Assembly (NCBI GenBank): GCA_001970955.1
Contig: MPUH01000185.1
Location: 23,582-87,581, forward strand
Direction of reading: 5' to 3'
Origin: Stentor coeruleus
Lineage: Eukaryota; Ciliophora; Heterotrichea; Heterotrichida; Stentoridae
Length of the DNA: 64,000 nt
Translations under genes and position numbers: made by a program
The notes under the pieces: generated by a model
The model's database searches: none
The model's input: only the letters and a program-made list of their open reading frames with translations
Told to the model about the DNA's origin: nothing
In this document: positions 42,350 through 53,224 of the stretch, in pieces
Layout of the letters: each line of letters opens with the position of its first letter
Position numbering within the stretch: position 1 is the stretch's first letter

Positions 42350-44041
42350 ATGGGAAATTTCGGCTGCTGTAATTCTCAACCTTTATCTCATCAAGAATCT
42401 CGAACTGATCCTCAAACAATAACCCCAGCACCAAATTCTATAAATACAGTAATAGATGCCCCATCAAAGCTTTTAGAAATCCAAAACTCAGAACTTAAAC
42501 CTTTAAAAACCACAAATCCCTTAACAGAAATTAAAAACCCTTCAGAATTAACAACAAAACTTTCCATGCCAGTTGAAAAACCAAATGAAAACCCTCCAGA
42601 AAAATCCCCAGAAAATGAGCCTCCTCGCAAAAGTTCAGGTTCATTACGTTTCCATCGTGGAAGTTTTGTGCATTTTACTAAAGGGGATATAGTTTCTATG
42701 TATAATATTGTTGGAACCCTAGGAAAAGGGAGTTTTGGTAGAGTTTATAAAGCTAAACATAAACTTACTAATGATTACAGAGCTGTTAAAGTTATTAATA
42801 AAGAAAACCTAAACACCCAAAACCGTGAAAAACTCATGTTTGAAGTTGAAATACTTAGATCTTTAGACCATCCGAATATTATTAAAATTTTTGAGGTATA
42901 TGAAGATGATAAACAATTTAGTATCGTCACTGAACTCTGTGTTGGTGGAGAACTTTTTGATAGAATTTCTTCATCTAAGAAATTCTCTGAAAATATAGCT
43001 GCTGGGTATATGTATCAAATTATGTCTTCAGTTTTAACATGTCATGAAAAAGGTATTGTCCACCGAGATTTAAAACCTGAAAATATTCTTTTTATAAGCA
43101 ACCTAGAAACCTCTCCATTAAAAGTTATTGACTTCGGGACCTCGAAAAAACTTGAAGCCCGATCTACTCTTTCATCTTTAACTGGCACAGTGATTTTTAT
43201 ATAGGCTTATTATATAGCCCCAGAAGTTATCCGAGGTAACTATGATTTCAAATGCGATATATGGAGTTGTGGGGTTATTCTTTATATAATGCTCTGTGGC
43301 TATCCACCTTTTCGTGGTTCTTCTGAAGAGATAATCCTAAACAGTATCTCAAAAGGATATTTCAGTTTTTCAGGTAAAGAATGGGCTAATATTTCACATG
43401 AAGCAAAAGCTCTTATAATGAAAATGATGACAAAAAACCCTCAAAGAAGACCAAGTGCTAAAGAAATCTTCAATGATCCTTGGATTCAAAACAGATACGC
43501 GAATGAAAAAGAGAAAAATCTTGCTTTGAAATCATTAAAAAACTTAAGTCATTTTAGAGCAACACAGAAACTACAACAAGCAACACTTGAATTTATAGCA
43601 TCACAACTTTTATCAGCTAAAGAAACTAAGTATTTAAGAGATGCTTTTATAGCTTTGGATAAAAATGGTGATGGGAAATTAAGTATGGATGAATTGAAAA
43701 AAGGGTATAAAAATGCTAGAGTCGATTTAGTGGATATTGATCAGATATTTGAAAGATGTGATGGTGATGGTAATGGGTTTATTGATTATACTGAGTTTTT
43801 AACAGCAACGATTAATTGGAAAAAAGAACTTTCACATGAAAGATTGGAAGCGGTATTTAAGATGTTTGATAAAGATGGAAGTGGAAAGATTGGGTTGGAT
43901 GAATTGAAATTCTTGTTTGGGGATGATGCAAAAAATATTGAAGATAATGTGTGGGAGGAAATGATGAAAGAGGCGGATTTGGATGGAGATGGAGAGATTG
44001 ATTTGTATGAATTTAAAGCTTTGATGATGAAAAAAATGTAG
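42350..44041 (+). CDS. CDPK: Calcium-dependent protein kinase (spliced, 15-nt intron)
   Basis: Joining across the 15-nt intron 43190-43204 gives 558 aa. N-terminus MGNFGCCN fits dual myristoylation (Gly2) and palmitoylation (Cys6/7), so membrane association is likely. A disordered N-terminal ~115 residues precedes a Ser/Thr kinase domain: Gly loop GKGSFG (125-130), ATP-binding Lys147, catalytic HRDLKPEN (Asp240), DFG Asp261. The intron falls right after GT280, and the next exon continues AYYIAPEV. A junction/autoinhibitory segment is followed by four EF-hands with good loops (DKNGDGKLSMDE, DGDGNGFIDYTE, DKDGSGKIGLDE, DLDGDGEIDLYE). Known role of the family: Ca2+-activated kinase combining kinase and calmodulin-like regulator. 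Substrate unknown. Stop TAG. Confidence 0.95.
43190..43204 (+). other. 15-nt spliceosomal intron (phase 0) in CDPK
   Basis: GTGATTTTTATATAG interrupts the kinase between GT280 and AYYIAPE of the activation segment. Unspliced, it adds VIFI and an in-frame TAG. Removing exactly these 15 nt restores the highly conserved GTxYYIAPE motif, which makes this intron very secure. Confidence 0.95.
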
Positions 44042-44439
44042 GGTTTAAGATAGTTGTATTTAAATGAGGCTAGTTTTTTAAGGTTTTTTGAGATAAGAAA
44101 ATTGAAGGGTGATGATTTTTATGAAACTAAGATTTAAAGCTATGTATGATGATATAGGTATTAAAGGATATTAAATGTATTTTATATGTTTTAGCTTAGA
44201 AATCAAGGATTTAAATAAGAAGTAAATATACATATGTATAAGAAAAAAGAAAATAAATGGTAATATAAATTTTAAATCTTAATGCGTTTAAAGTTAAATG
44301 GCTATATATTGATTTTCTAATATTGGCAATAAAACTTATAGTAATATTAAAGGATTTAGGAAAAATACTTAATAATATTTTTAAGCCAATTTTGATAAAT
44401 ATTTGTTTTTTGTTGTTATCATTTCCAAATAAACAAATT

Positions 44440-44696
44440 CTGACAATGAGAATTAATCCGAAAACCCATCAAAATCCATAGCCAACTAATTTCCAAATCA
44501 AAGCATTCAATATAATCTCCTTATAACTTAAAAAACACTCTAAACTCTTGTGCAAATTTTACCCAAANCTGACAATGAGAATTAATCCGAAAACCCACCA
44601 AAATCCATAGCCAACTAATTTCCAAATCAAAACATTCAATATAATCTCCTTATAACTTAAAAAACACTCTAAACTCTTGTGCAAATTTTACCCAAA
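44440..44696. repeat. Assembly junction: near-identical flanks around N at 44568
   Basis: Sequence 44440-44567 (128 bp) recurs at 44569-44696 with two substitutions (CCCATC versus CCCACC; AAAGCA versus AAAACA). As with the other N junctions, this looks like an unmerged contig overlap. The two mismatches suggest the copies come from different haplotypes or carry sequencing differences. Confidence 0.85.
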
Positions 44697-44844
44697 TACC
44701 AACTCACTTAATCTCCTAAAATCCTAAAAATCTGTTTTCCCATTTAAATTAACTATTATCTTAAACCCAATACCAACTCACTTAATCTCCTAAAATCCTA
44801 AAAATCTGTTTTCCCATTTAAATTAACTATTATCTTAAACCCAA
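44695..44844. repeat. 74-bp perfect tandem duplication
   Basis: A 74-bp unit starting AATACCAACTCACTTAATCT repeats once more in tandem without any N (about 2.03 copies, no mismatch over 76 compared positions). It begins right after the N-junction copy. It may be real or another unrecognised assembly overlap. Confidence 0.75.
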
Positions 44845-45721
44845 ACCTTCCAAAAAACCCATTTAACATCAATTTGCATACCCATTCCTTCCTTCCTATA
44901 CTATCAAATTTGCTATCCACAATACCATTTCCTAAAAAAATATTTTTCGCTCCAACAAAAAGGCAAAATATATAAATCAACCCTAAAAGCTAATAATTTT
45001 CTAGTATAAAACCTTACAAAACCCAATAACCCTCTCTTACCACCACATCTTCCTAAAACCAAACTTAATCAACTTTAGAATAATGGAAGTTCTGATAATT
45101 TAATATTTTAAGCTCAGAAAAGTCTTAACACTGTAAACACAAACAAAAACTAATATCAGCCATTAGAGATCAATAAATTTATATATACGGGCAAAAAATT
45201 TACTATATCTTTACATCAAAAATTCGTATGAATATAATATTTTTTATATCTGTAAGAATAGATTTATTGCTATAATAAATATAAACATTATAAAAAACAT
45301 TATCAAACCAGAGAGTTTTCTGTTAATAAAACAAAAGCTGTCTGTAAGTATAAAAAACTCTTTAGGAAAGTCTAAAACCATGAAGCCGTCGATTTCTATA
45401 CTGAAAAATGGCAAAGGTGTCATAGAAAACTTGGTTGCGATGAGCTTTTTATTTTTCTTAAACCCTAACCTCTAAGTTTATCTACTAAAATAACACGTCA
45501 AAAGCAAAACCCTTTCTCTTTTTCTTAGTAATTTTTTGTATTTTCTAATATTTCCATCAAAACCTAAGGTTTTTTTCTCTCCACCTATCAATTCTCATAA
45601 AAATCCTCTAAATCATATCCTTTGCCAAATATAATTCTGAGACTTTGTCATATTAACCTAAAAAGTTCCTAATCTCGAATAGGCATTGTTCTAATTTGAA
45701 TGGTGAAAATGAGTTATAATA

Positions 45722-47773
45722 ATGATCAAGCGCATTTTGATCGCAAACAGAGGTGAGATCGCCTGCAGAGTAATCAAAACCGCAAGGAAAATGGGAATTG
45801 AGACTGTTTCAGTGTATTCTGAGGCAGACAGAAAGTCTATGCACGTTCAAATGGCTGATAGAGCAGTTCTAATTGGCCCTCCTCCAACATCTAAAAGCTA
45901 TCTTGATATGAATAAAATCCTTCAAGTCTGCGTAGATAATAAGGTAGATGCAGTACATCCGGGATATGGTTTCTTATCAGAGAATTTTAGATTCATGGAT
46001 CTTCTTGACCACAACAAAATTATTTTTATTGGACCGAAGAAAAAGGCCATTGAAGAAATGGGCGATAAAATCAACTCGAAAAAACTTGCCAAAATCGCTA
46101 ATGTCAATCTTATACCAGGTTATATTGGTGAGGTACCTAACAATAATGAGGAAATTCTTAGAATCGCAAATTCTATTGGATACCCTGTCATGATCAAAGC
46201 TTCTGCTGGAGGTGGTGGCAAAGGTATGAGAATAGCATATGACGATAAAGAGTGTGTGCAGAATTTCAAAACAGCTAAAGAAGAGTCTCTATCTTCCTTC
46301 GGTGATGACAGGATTTTAATGGAAAAATACATCGAAGAACCAAGACATATTGAAGTAAACATCCTAGGAGACAAATTTGGAAACATCGTCTATTTGCCAG
46401 AAAGAGAATGTTCAATCCAAAGAAGGAATCAAAAAGTTTTAGAAGAAGCCCCAAGTCCTTTTATTGACCCTGAGACAAGAAAGAAAATGGGTGAACAAGC
46501 TGTAGCTCTAGCAAGAGCAGTTCAATATGAAACTTCAGGTACTGTAGAATTTATGGTTGATAAACATAAACATTGGTACTTCTTAGAAATGAACACAAGG
46601 CTTCAAGTCGAACATCCAATTACCGAACAAATCACAGGACTTGATCTTGTTGAGGAAATGATCAATGTCGCTTCAGGTAAAAAACTATCAGTAACCCAGG
46701 AACAAATCAATATTAAAGGACATGCTTTAGAATCAAGAGTTTATGCAGAAGACCCATACAGAGGATTTTTACCAAGTATTGGACATTTGCTTAAATATAG
46801 AGAACCAAAGCATAAAGATATTAGAATCGACACTGGTGTTCGTGAAGGAGATGAAATCTCAATGTATTATGATCCACTTATATCTAAGACTATTANCAGA
46901 ATTGATACTGGTGTTCGTGAAGGAGATGAAATCTCAATGTATTATGATCCACTTATATCTAAGACTATTACTTGGGGTAAAGACAGAACAGCAGCTATTG
47001 AATTAATGAAAGATGCTCTTGATACTTATGTTATTAGAGGTCTTGGGCATAATGTATCTTTTTGTAGAGATGTCCTTAGACAGCCGAAATTCGTTTCAGG
47101 GAATTACTCAACAAAATTCATTGCTGAAACTTACCCTCAAGGCTTTAAGCCAGAACCTTTGAACTTAGAACAAAAAATGAACCTTGCTGGCTTTGCTTCT
47201 TCTATGAAAGAAATCACAAGTAAATTCGCTGTTCATAACTCTCCTTGGGCTCCGTATGTTATCAAACTTAACAAAGAATTCTTTGGCGTACAGAAAAATG
47301 AACAAGGAAAGACTGTTGTTGTACCTTTAAGTACTGAAGGTAATGAAGTTGAAATTAACACAGAGGTTTGTTGGGATAATACATCTCCTCTTATTAGTGG
47401 TAAAGTTAATGACACTACTATGCACGTTCAGTTTTATGACCATACACATTCAGGTTATCATATTTCTTATCAAGGAAATTTCTTTAAAGTAGATATTTTG
47501 ACCCCTAATCAATATGAACTGTCTAAGTATTGTGAAACTGGAGATGCTGATGCATCTAGTAAAGGAGAATTCTTAGCTCCTATGCCTGGAGCTGTTATTT
47601 CAGTTGCTGTTAAAGAAGGAACGAAGGTTGAAATGGGCCAGGAATTAGCTATATTAGAAGCTATGAAGATGAGAAATGTACTTAAAGCTGAAAGGCCTGG
47701 AGTTGTCAAGAAAGTTCATGTTAAGGCTGGACAGAGTGTCCAAGTTGATCAGTTATTATTTGAAATTGAGTAG
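45722..47773 (+). CDS. PCCA: Propionyl-CoA carboxylase alpha (biotin carboxylase/BCCP) subunit
   Basis: Biotin-dependent acyl-CoA carboxylase alpha subunit: an N-terminal biotin carboxylase with ATP-grasp motif [14 protein letters not shown], catalytic [19 protein letters not shown] and [13 protein letters not shown], a BT-type middle region, and a C-terminal biotinyl domain with [10 protein letters not shown] (biotinylated Lys in AMKM). Sequence is closest by eye to PCCA rather than MCCC1, for example [20 protein letters not shown] and [14 protein letters not shown]. It converts propionyl-CoA to methylmalonyl-CoA. The ORF reads 683 codons, but ~25 residues are duplicated across the N at 46896; a true protein of ~658 aa is expected. 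It starts right at the carboxylase domain with no clear transit peptide. Confidence 0.93.
   Translation: MIKRILIANRGEIACRVIKTARKMGIETVSVYSEADRKSMHVQMADRAVLIGPPPTSKSYLDMNKILQVCVDNKVDAVHPGYGFLSENFRFMDLLDHNKIIFIGPKKKAIEEMGDKINSKKLAKIANVNLIPGYIGEVPNNNEEILRIANSIGYPVMIKASAGGGGKGMRIAYDDKECVQNFKTAKEESLSSFGDDRILMEKYIEEPRHIEVNILGDKFGNIVYLPERECSIQRRNQKVLEEAPSPFIDPETRKKMGEQAVALARAVQYETSGTVEFMVDKHKHWYFLEMNTRLQVEHPITEQITGLDLVEEMINVASGKKLSVTQEQINIKGHALESRVYAEDPYRGFLPSIGHLLKYREPKHKDIRIDTGVREGDEISMYYDPLISKTIXRIDTGVREGDEISMYYDPLISKTITWGKDRTAAIELMKDALDTYVIRGLGHNVSFCRDVLRQPKFVSGNYSTKFIAETYPQGFKPEPLNLEQKMNLAGFASSMKEITSKFAVHNSPWAPYVIKLNKEFFGVQKNEQGKTVVVPLSTEGNEVEINTEVCWDNTSPLISGKVNDTTMHVQFYDHTHSGYHISYQGNFFKVDILTPNQYELSKYCETGDADASSKGEFLAPMPGAVISVAVKEGTKVEMGQELAILEAMKMRNVLKAERPGVVKKVHVKAGQSVQVDQLLFEIE
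46823..46970. repeat. Assembly junction: near-identical in-frame duplication around N at 46896
   Basis: Sequence 46823-46895 (73 bp) recurs at 46898-46970 with two C/T differences, both synonymous (ATC GAC versus ATT GAT). The offset of 75 bp keeps the PCCA frame open, so it could be mistaken for a real 25-residue repeat. The family has a single copy here. Confidence 0.9.
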
Positions 47774-48149
47774 TTAGTATTAACTTAGCGATTTTTAGTG
47801 AATAGATATGAGAAAGTTAGGTTTTGAGATTAGATTTTTTTTTTTGAGATAAAGGATTTATAAGATGATATTTTATTAGGTGTGAGGATAGGGAAGGTAT
47901 AAAAATTTTGCAGATGAATTTGTGCGGGTTTATGTGGATATTATAGGAAATATATGAGAAAAATTTAGTTGTTTTTTAAATGCAGGATTTTATGTATAGG
48001 GAATAGGGAGTTTATAGATTTTAATATTTATATGGAATATAAACATCTAGTTTAATATTTTATTTCTATTGAATTAACAGAAAGACCAATTCATGTTTTT
48101 TATACCAAAATTATTCTGATTTTTTATATCAACTAAAAATTATTAGCTA
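47774..48149. other. Intergenic, convergent
   Basis: Between PCCA (+) and a coiled-coil gene (-). G/T-rich near PCCA, then A/T-rich. Nothing recognised. Confidence 0.5.
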
Positions 48150-48800
48150 TTATTTCGATGATATATTCTCAATCATTTTCATTAAATGGTCAACTTCGTC
48201 TTTAAGGTCTTGGATGTTTTTTTCAGCTTGGTCTTTATATAATCGAAATTCTTCTTTGATTTGATAGTTTTCTTTGAAAAGTTCTTCTGTTTTAATAATC
48301 TCTTGGTCTTTATTAAAATACGATTTGAGTTTCTCTGATGTTTCAGCCCATTGTTTCTATATAAATAATACTTTTTCTAAGAGATGACGACGGATTTCTG
48401 AATTACAAAACTCAATGTATTTTTGGTTTTCCGATTCTAGTTCCTGAACTTTTTTCAGATAATCATCTTGGGACATTTTACATTTTATTGGAGAGCAAAG
48501 GGTTTGAGCAGTTGTCGATAGCCCGAATTCAGATTTCACAGGGCTTGAGCATTGTTTTTCTTCTGAATAACATTTACCATCACTTGCTAATTTTGAAGTA
48601 TTATGAGTTTCTAACAGTCTTTGGTATACTTTTTTTGTTTTCGACAAGTGAGATTTTGGAGGATTTAAAATATAATAATCAGAGTAGTATATTTTAGGTG
48701 TACTAGACCTGAAGTTTTCTTCTAATATTTTCGCACCTAAAGGGTAACTTTCTTTTTTTGGTGACATTTGCCTAATACAACGAAGGATGCTTTCTTCCAT
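48150..48800 (-). CDS. Small coiled-coil protein (spliced, 15-nt intron)
   Basis: The first exon (48372-48800) would stop at TAG 48359-48357, but that TAG ends a 15-nt intron. Splicing extends the frame to TAA 48152-48150, giving 211 aa. The N-terminal ~105 residues are Ser/Lys/Pro-rich and disordered. The remainder, from SQDDYLKKVQELESENQKYI on, is a charged coiled coil that continues across the splice site with KQWAETSEKLKSYFNKDQE and onwards. No recognised domain. The start is 118 bp from the divergent prohibitin start. Structural role presumed; function unknown. Confidence 0.75.
48357..48371 (-). other. 15-nt spliceosomal intron (phase 0)
   Basis: On the minus strand the sequence is GTATTATTTATATAG. 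The exon side ends ...LLEK and continues KQWAETSE in the same coiled-coil register. The last triplet is an in-frame TAG. It shares TATATAG with the other three introns. Confidence 0.85.
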
Positions 48801-48918
48801 ATATAAATATTACTTAATTTATTTCAATTCTTAGCTTAGAATACTTTATTTCATCATAATAAGTTCTTTGAGTATTTTTATTATTAAACTTTAAGTCTTT
48901 AATGGTAATAATTTGCTC

Positions 48919-49746
48919 ATGAACTTCCTTGAATCAGGACTCACTAATCTTGGCAGAATCGGCTTGGCTGCAGCTGGCATTTCTTTCTTTATGGGGCAGT
49001 GCTTGTTTGTTGTAGACGGTGGCCAAAGAGCTCTGATTTTCGACAGGTACTCGGGCCTCAAACCAAAAATCCACTCTGAAGGGCTCAACTTCAAAATCCC
49101 AGTCCTCCAATACCCAATTCTCTTTGAAGTCAGAACCACCCCTAAAGTAATCAACGCGAAAACCGGTACTAAAGATCTTCAAATCGTAACTCTAGACCTA
49201 AGAATCCTTTATCGTCCAGAAATAGAATTTCTAAATACACTCTACTTAAACCTAGGCCGTGATTACGATGAAAGAATTCTTCCATCAATCGCAAATGAAG
49301 TATTAAAATCCGTAATTGCCCAATACAATGCTGAACAACTTTTAACACATAGAGAACATGTATCACGTGAAATACGTGAAAGACTTACCCAGCGTGCAAG
49401 TGAATTTCATATAATTTTAGAAGATATTGCTTTGACTCATTTAGTATTTGGCAAAGAGTTTACAACAGCTTGTGAGCAAAAACAAGTCGCTCAACAAGAT
49501 GCTGAAAGAGCTAAATATGTTGTACAACAAATGGAACAAGAAGCATTGGCTGCTGTTATTAAGGCTGAAGGAGAAGCTGATGCTGGAAAATTATTAAGGC
49601 AGGCTTATGAGAAGTATGGAACAACTATATTGGAAATGAGAAGACTTGAAGCTTCTAAGAAAATTGCTGAGACACTTTCTAGGTCATCTGGGGTTATGTA
49701 CATCCCTGGAAACAACTCCACTCTTCTTAATCTTCCATTAAGTTAG
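48919..49746 (+). CDS. PHB1: Prohibitin 1
   Basis: The 275-aa prohibitin is a ring-forming scaffold of the inner mitochondrial membrane with PHB2 that supports m-AAA protease and cristae. It has an N-terminal hydrophobic anchor (~8-26), the PHB/SPFH domain with VDGGQRALIFDRYSG, EGLNFKIPVLQYPI and DLRILYRPE, and a C-terminal coiled coil (~175-255; QKQVAQQDAERAKYVVQQ, AIIKAEGEA-like VIKAEGEADAGKLL). Its length equals animal PHB1 (272 aa). The start chosen is ATG 48919; the upstream in-frame TTG is not a eukaryotic start. Strong conservation leaves little doubt. It is divergent from the small coiled-coil gene, which is unrelated. Confidence 0.96.
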   Translation: MNFLESGLTNLGRIGLAAAGISFFMGQCLFVVDGGQRALIFDRYSGLKPKIHSEGLNFKIPVLQYPILFEVRTTPKVINAKTGTKDLQIVTLDLRILYRPEIEFLNTLYLNLGRDYDERILPSIANEVLKSVIAQYNAEQLLTHREHVSREIRERLTQRASEFHIILEDIALTHLVFGKEFTTACEQKQVAQQDAERAKYVVQQMEQEALAAVIKAEGEADAGKLLRQAYEKYGTTILEMRRLEASKKIAETLSRSSGVMYIPGNNSTLLNLPLS

Positions 49747-51256
49747 TTTAGAGATGATTGATCATTATATGATTGATTAGATGTATTATGATTTTTTAGG
49801 GTGTAGGAAATTGGATGATTGGATATTTTTGTTAGGAAATTGGATGATTGGATATTTTTGTTAGGAAATTGGTTTAGGATTAGTGATGAAAGTGTGTTAG
49901 GAAATTAAATAGTGAGATTTTTTTGATGCTTTTTTTTTGGTTTTGGATATGCTTAGAGGGAAAAATTATGAGAAAGATTTAGTATTAATGTTATTTATGC
50001 TAGTTATAGTTTTAATAAAAAGATTGAAATTTAAGGCTAGATCAATATGATATTCGAATACAATTCGAGATTTAGCTTTTTTTATTAGAATAATTTAATT
50101 GGAAAACTGTATAGGTGTATAATATTTTTTGTGGAGATTTTGATTTAGGAATCCATTTTCTTTCTTGCTTTGAATTATAGCTTTTCATTAAATATTATTT
50201 TTCTTAAATTTTAATATGATATTGAAAGCAAAATATAAAGTTTTGTAAATAATCAGCTTTTAAATCTATGAAAGGTTTGTTGTTTTTAGATAAATTGAAA
50301 CTTATAAAAATCTAATCAAAGTCATTTTTAAAGCATTCTCCTAAGAATCTACATTATTGACACCTTGTATAAAATTACAATTCAGACTTAGTTTAATTGA
50401 CTTTTTTTAGTTTATTCTTATATTTCGGTAAGTGAAAGATTGATTTTATGAAATAAAAAACTTTTAAGATACTCAATATTCTGATTTATAAAAAAGTTCA
50501 GAGTAATTTTCTCAATAAAAAGCTTATCTTTTTATTCAAGATTTATTGTAAATCTGTACTGCTAATATTAATTGCTAATCCACAGCTTATGCAATCTTTT
50601 TTTTGTTTAAAAGTTCACTTAGTGGATTGAATAAAGAAGTATAGCTTCCTAAGTTTTTTTTTGTTTTGTATTAAAAAAGACCTGCTATAAAGTTTTTTCT
50701 TTAGAAACTGTGAAATTATTTATTGTGCTGAATTAACTGATTTTCTTGGATATTAAAGCTGATTTTTGTTTATACTTAAAAGGCATCAAGACATTTTATA
50801 TTATTATTAAAAGCATTATGCTATCAAATAATTAATTTTATTTTAAGAAAATACATATAAAAACCCCGGCTAGAAAATAAGATAATTTATAGTTGGCTTC
50901 TAAGAAAAAATTGAGCCTCTATATCAATCATTAGTTAATATCCTTAATAATTAGAAGCACTATTTTACTTAAATTTCATATAATTAATCATATTCCTAGA
51001 TAAAAAGCATAGAGTAAATGAATTCTAAATAATCACTAACAAATCTATTTTATTACAATAAACAATTTGACAAACCACAAAATATTAAAATAGCCCAATT
51101 CCAAACCTAAACCTAACTATTTCAAAACATTTTCCTCTAAAATAAACCTAATTTCAAATACAACTCTAACCAATCCTCCGATCAAGTTTCTTAAAGTTTA
51201 TCTTATAATTAAATTTAAAAAATCTCTATACTCCTACATCTTTCCAACATAAATAA
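49747..51256. other. Intergenic, 1.5 kb
   Basis: Between prohibitin and a coiled-coil gene. The first 200 bp are G/T-rich and contain a short 29-bp tandem repeat; the last 250 bp are C/A-rich. No gene, tRNA or other RNA recognised. Confidence 0.5.
49804..49872. repeat. 29-bp tandem repeat, about 2.4 copies
   Basis: The unit TAGGAAATTGGATGATTGGA... (29 bp) occurs twice exactly, then 11 bases of a third copy, directly downstream of the prohibitin gene. Confidence 0.8.
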
Positions 51257-53224
51257 ATGTCTTCTCGCCGCTCTTCAAAAAACTTAACTCCAACTCTTCA
51301 ATCAGAAGACAATAAAGACCAAATAGATCCTATCGAAACCAAACGTCCTCCAACAACAAAAGTTCATTCAAATAAAAAACTTGACCGTGAAATCAAAGAA
51401 AAAGAAAGTACTCTTGCTGGATTAAAAGCTGAAATTCGTACAAGACAAAAAATTGTATCACAAATGTTAGATAAAAACTCAGATACAGCTTTACAAGAAA
51501 AACTTAAAATATTAGATGAAGAAGTACAACTTAGAGATAGACAAATACAAGTTTTAAATGATAGGCTTATTGTATTAGATGCACAACTAAGAGAATGTAA
51601 TTTAGAAAATAATAGCAAACAAAAAGATGAGATTATATTAAAACTTAAAGAAGATATTATAAAAGTTGGGAAAGAAAAGGATTTGTTAGAAGAAAAAAAT
51701 AAAAATAAAGAAACAAGTTGGGTAAATGAGAAGAAAAAGTGGGATATAGAAAAAGATAAGCTAATAAAAGATAAAGAAGTAATAGAAAAAAGTGAAGAAA
51801 AATATAGGAAAGAGTTGGAAAAGTGTCAGAATGTTTTGGCGGATATGGAAAATGAACTGAAAAAATCCCAGGTCCAGTTGGGAAATGCGAATAATTCTGT
51901 TACAGCTTTGAATAGTAAAATTTTGGAGTTGTCTCATGAGCTGGAGAAGTCTTCAGAAACTATCTATCAATGTAATTTAAAACTAAAAGCAAGCGAAGAA
52001 CTACAAAGGTCACTACAAGACCTTAATGACAGTTTAAAAAAGTCAGAACTTGAACTTAAATCAAAAAACTCTGAAATCGACAATTTGAAAGTTGAAAAAT
52101 CCAATATAGAAACAATATGTTATGAACAATCTCTTAAAGTAGAAAATGTGAGGGTTATGCTAAAAGAAGAAGCTAAAAAAACTAAAGAATTAGAAGAACA
52201 GTTAAAACTTAAAGAATCATCATATCAAGGTGAAGTTAAATCGATTATTCAACAATTAAATCAAGCCATAAGTCAATTAGAGAATGTAAAAAATGAACTT
52301 GAAGCTAAAAGAGCATTGGAAGAAGAGGTAAAAATGCGAATCGACCAAAACAACATGTTCCAAAACCGGATTAAAACCTTTGAAACAGCTTTAAAAGATA
52401 AAGAAAGGCTTATAAACCTTATACAATCACAAGGAGATATAATGAAAGATAGAATTAAAGAGCTTGAAAATGTGATTAATGGGCTAAAAGGAGAAAATTC
52501 TCAACAAAAAAAGGTATTTTTAGACAAAATTAAAAGTTTAGAAGGAGAAATTGAGGAAATTAATAAGAAAAATAGACTTTCTGGAGAGAGTTTGGCTGAA
52601 AAACAAGCTGATTTTTTAAGGCTGCAAAGCCAAAACTCTGATTTACATGGGAAAATTGAAGAAATTAGAAAGAATTATGAGAATATAACAAGTAAATACA
52701 ATAGCCTTGAACAACAGTTTAAAGAAGGGAAATTCAAATATGGGATGCTGGAGAAAGAATATCAAGATATGCAGAAAAATATGGAAGTTAGAGAAGGGCA
52801 GATTAAAGATGTTATAAGTAAGATGAAAAGTTTGGAAAATGATCTTTTTGCTAAGGATTCAATAATTTTTCAGAAAGATGGAGTTATTTTGAAACTTAAT
52901 AAAGATGTTGAGGAATTGAAAAGAAGTTTGCAGCAGGCACATACGAAATTCAGGACTCTACTTGCTGAGGAAATGAAAAATTTCGAAAACCAGCTTGAAG
53001 ATAAAGAACGTGAAATAAAAATACTCAAAGATATGATCCGAAGTGGACAGACACAACTTAAACAACGTGAAGGAGAATTGAATCGTTTGAAAAATATAAT
53101 CCAGCCCAACTCATCATCTTCACGTATATTGCAAGATAATAGGAAATTCGAAAAAGTGGAAAAACTTGAAAAATTAGAAAAGCCAGATATTCCTTTACCA
53201 CCTGAAAGATTTTCTAATAATTAA
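51257..53224 (+). CDS. Long coiled-coil protein
   Basis: The 655-aa protein is an almost uninterrupted coiled coil from ~45 to ~620, very rich in Lys/Glu/Leu/Asn. The ends are short and disordered (N-terminal MSSRRSSKNLTPTLQ, C-terminal KLEKLEKLEKPDIPLPP). No other domain is seen. Candidates by architecture include basal-body, ciliary-rootlet or golgin-like proteins, but low complexity prevents assignment. Single ORF; stop TAA. Confidence 0.75.
   Translation: MSSRRSSKNLTPTLQSEDNKDQIDPIETKRPPTTKVHSNKKLDREIKEKESTLAGLKAEIRTRQKIVSQMLDKNSDTALQEKLKILDEEVQLRDRQIQVLNDRLIVLDAQLRECNLENNSKQKDEIILKLKEDIIKVGKEKDLLEEKNKNKETSWVNEKKKWDIEKDKLIKDKEVIEKSEEKYRKELEKCQNVLADMENELKKSQVQLGNANNSVTALNSKILELSHELEKSSETIYQCNLKLKASEELQRSLQDLNDSLKKSELELKSKNSEIDNLKVEKSNIETICYEQSLKVENVRVMLKEEAKKTKELEEQLKLKESSYQGEVKSIIQQLNQAISQLENVKNELEAKRALEEEVKMRIDQNNMFQNRIKTFETALKDKERLINLIQSQGDIMKDRIKELENVINGLKGENSQQKKVFLDKIKSLEGEIEEINKKNRLSGESLAEKQADFLRLQSQNSDLHGKIEEIRKNYENITSKYNSLEQQFKEGKFKYGMLEKEYQDMQKNMEVREGQIKDVISKMKSLENDLFAKDSIIFQKDGVILKLNKDVEELKRSLQQAHTKFRTLLAEEMKNFENQLEDKEREIKILKDMIRSGQTQLKQREGELNRLKNIIQPNSSSSRILQDNRKFEKVEKLEKLEKPDIPLPPERFSNN

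Larger units (their letters stand above)
44042..45721. other. Intergenic, 1.7 kb with two duplications
   Basis: Non-coding region between the CDPK and PCCA genes. It contains the N junction at 44568 and an adjacent 74-bp tandem duplication, both listed separately. The region 44900-45670 is A/C-rich. No gene is supported; the 60-codon minus ORF at 44798-44980 has no protein-like features. Confidence 0.5.

Noticed and set aside
48902-48920. ATG at 48902 as prohibitin start
   Set aside because: It is out of frame with the conserved protein and soon meets TGA. The in-frame TTG at 48913 is not a credible start; ATG 48919 is used.
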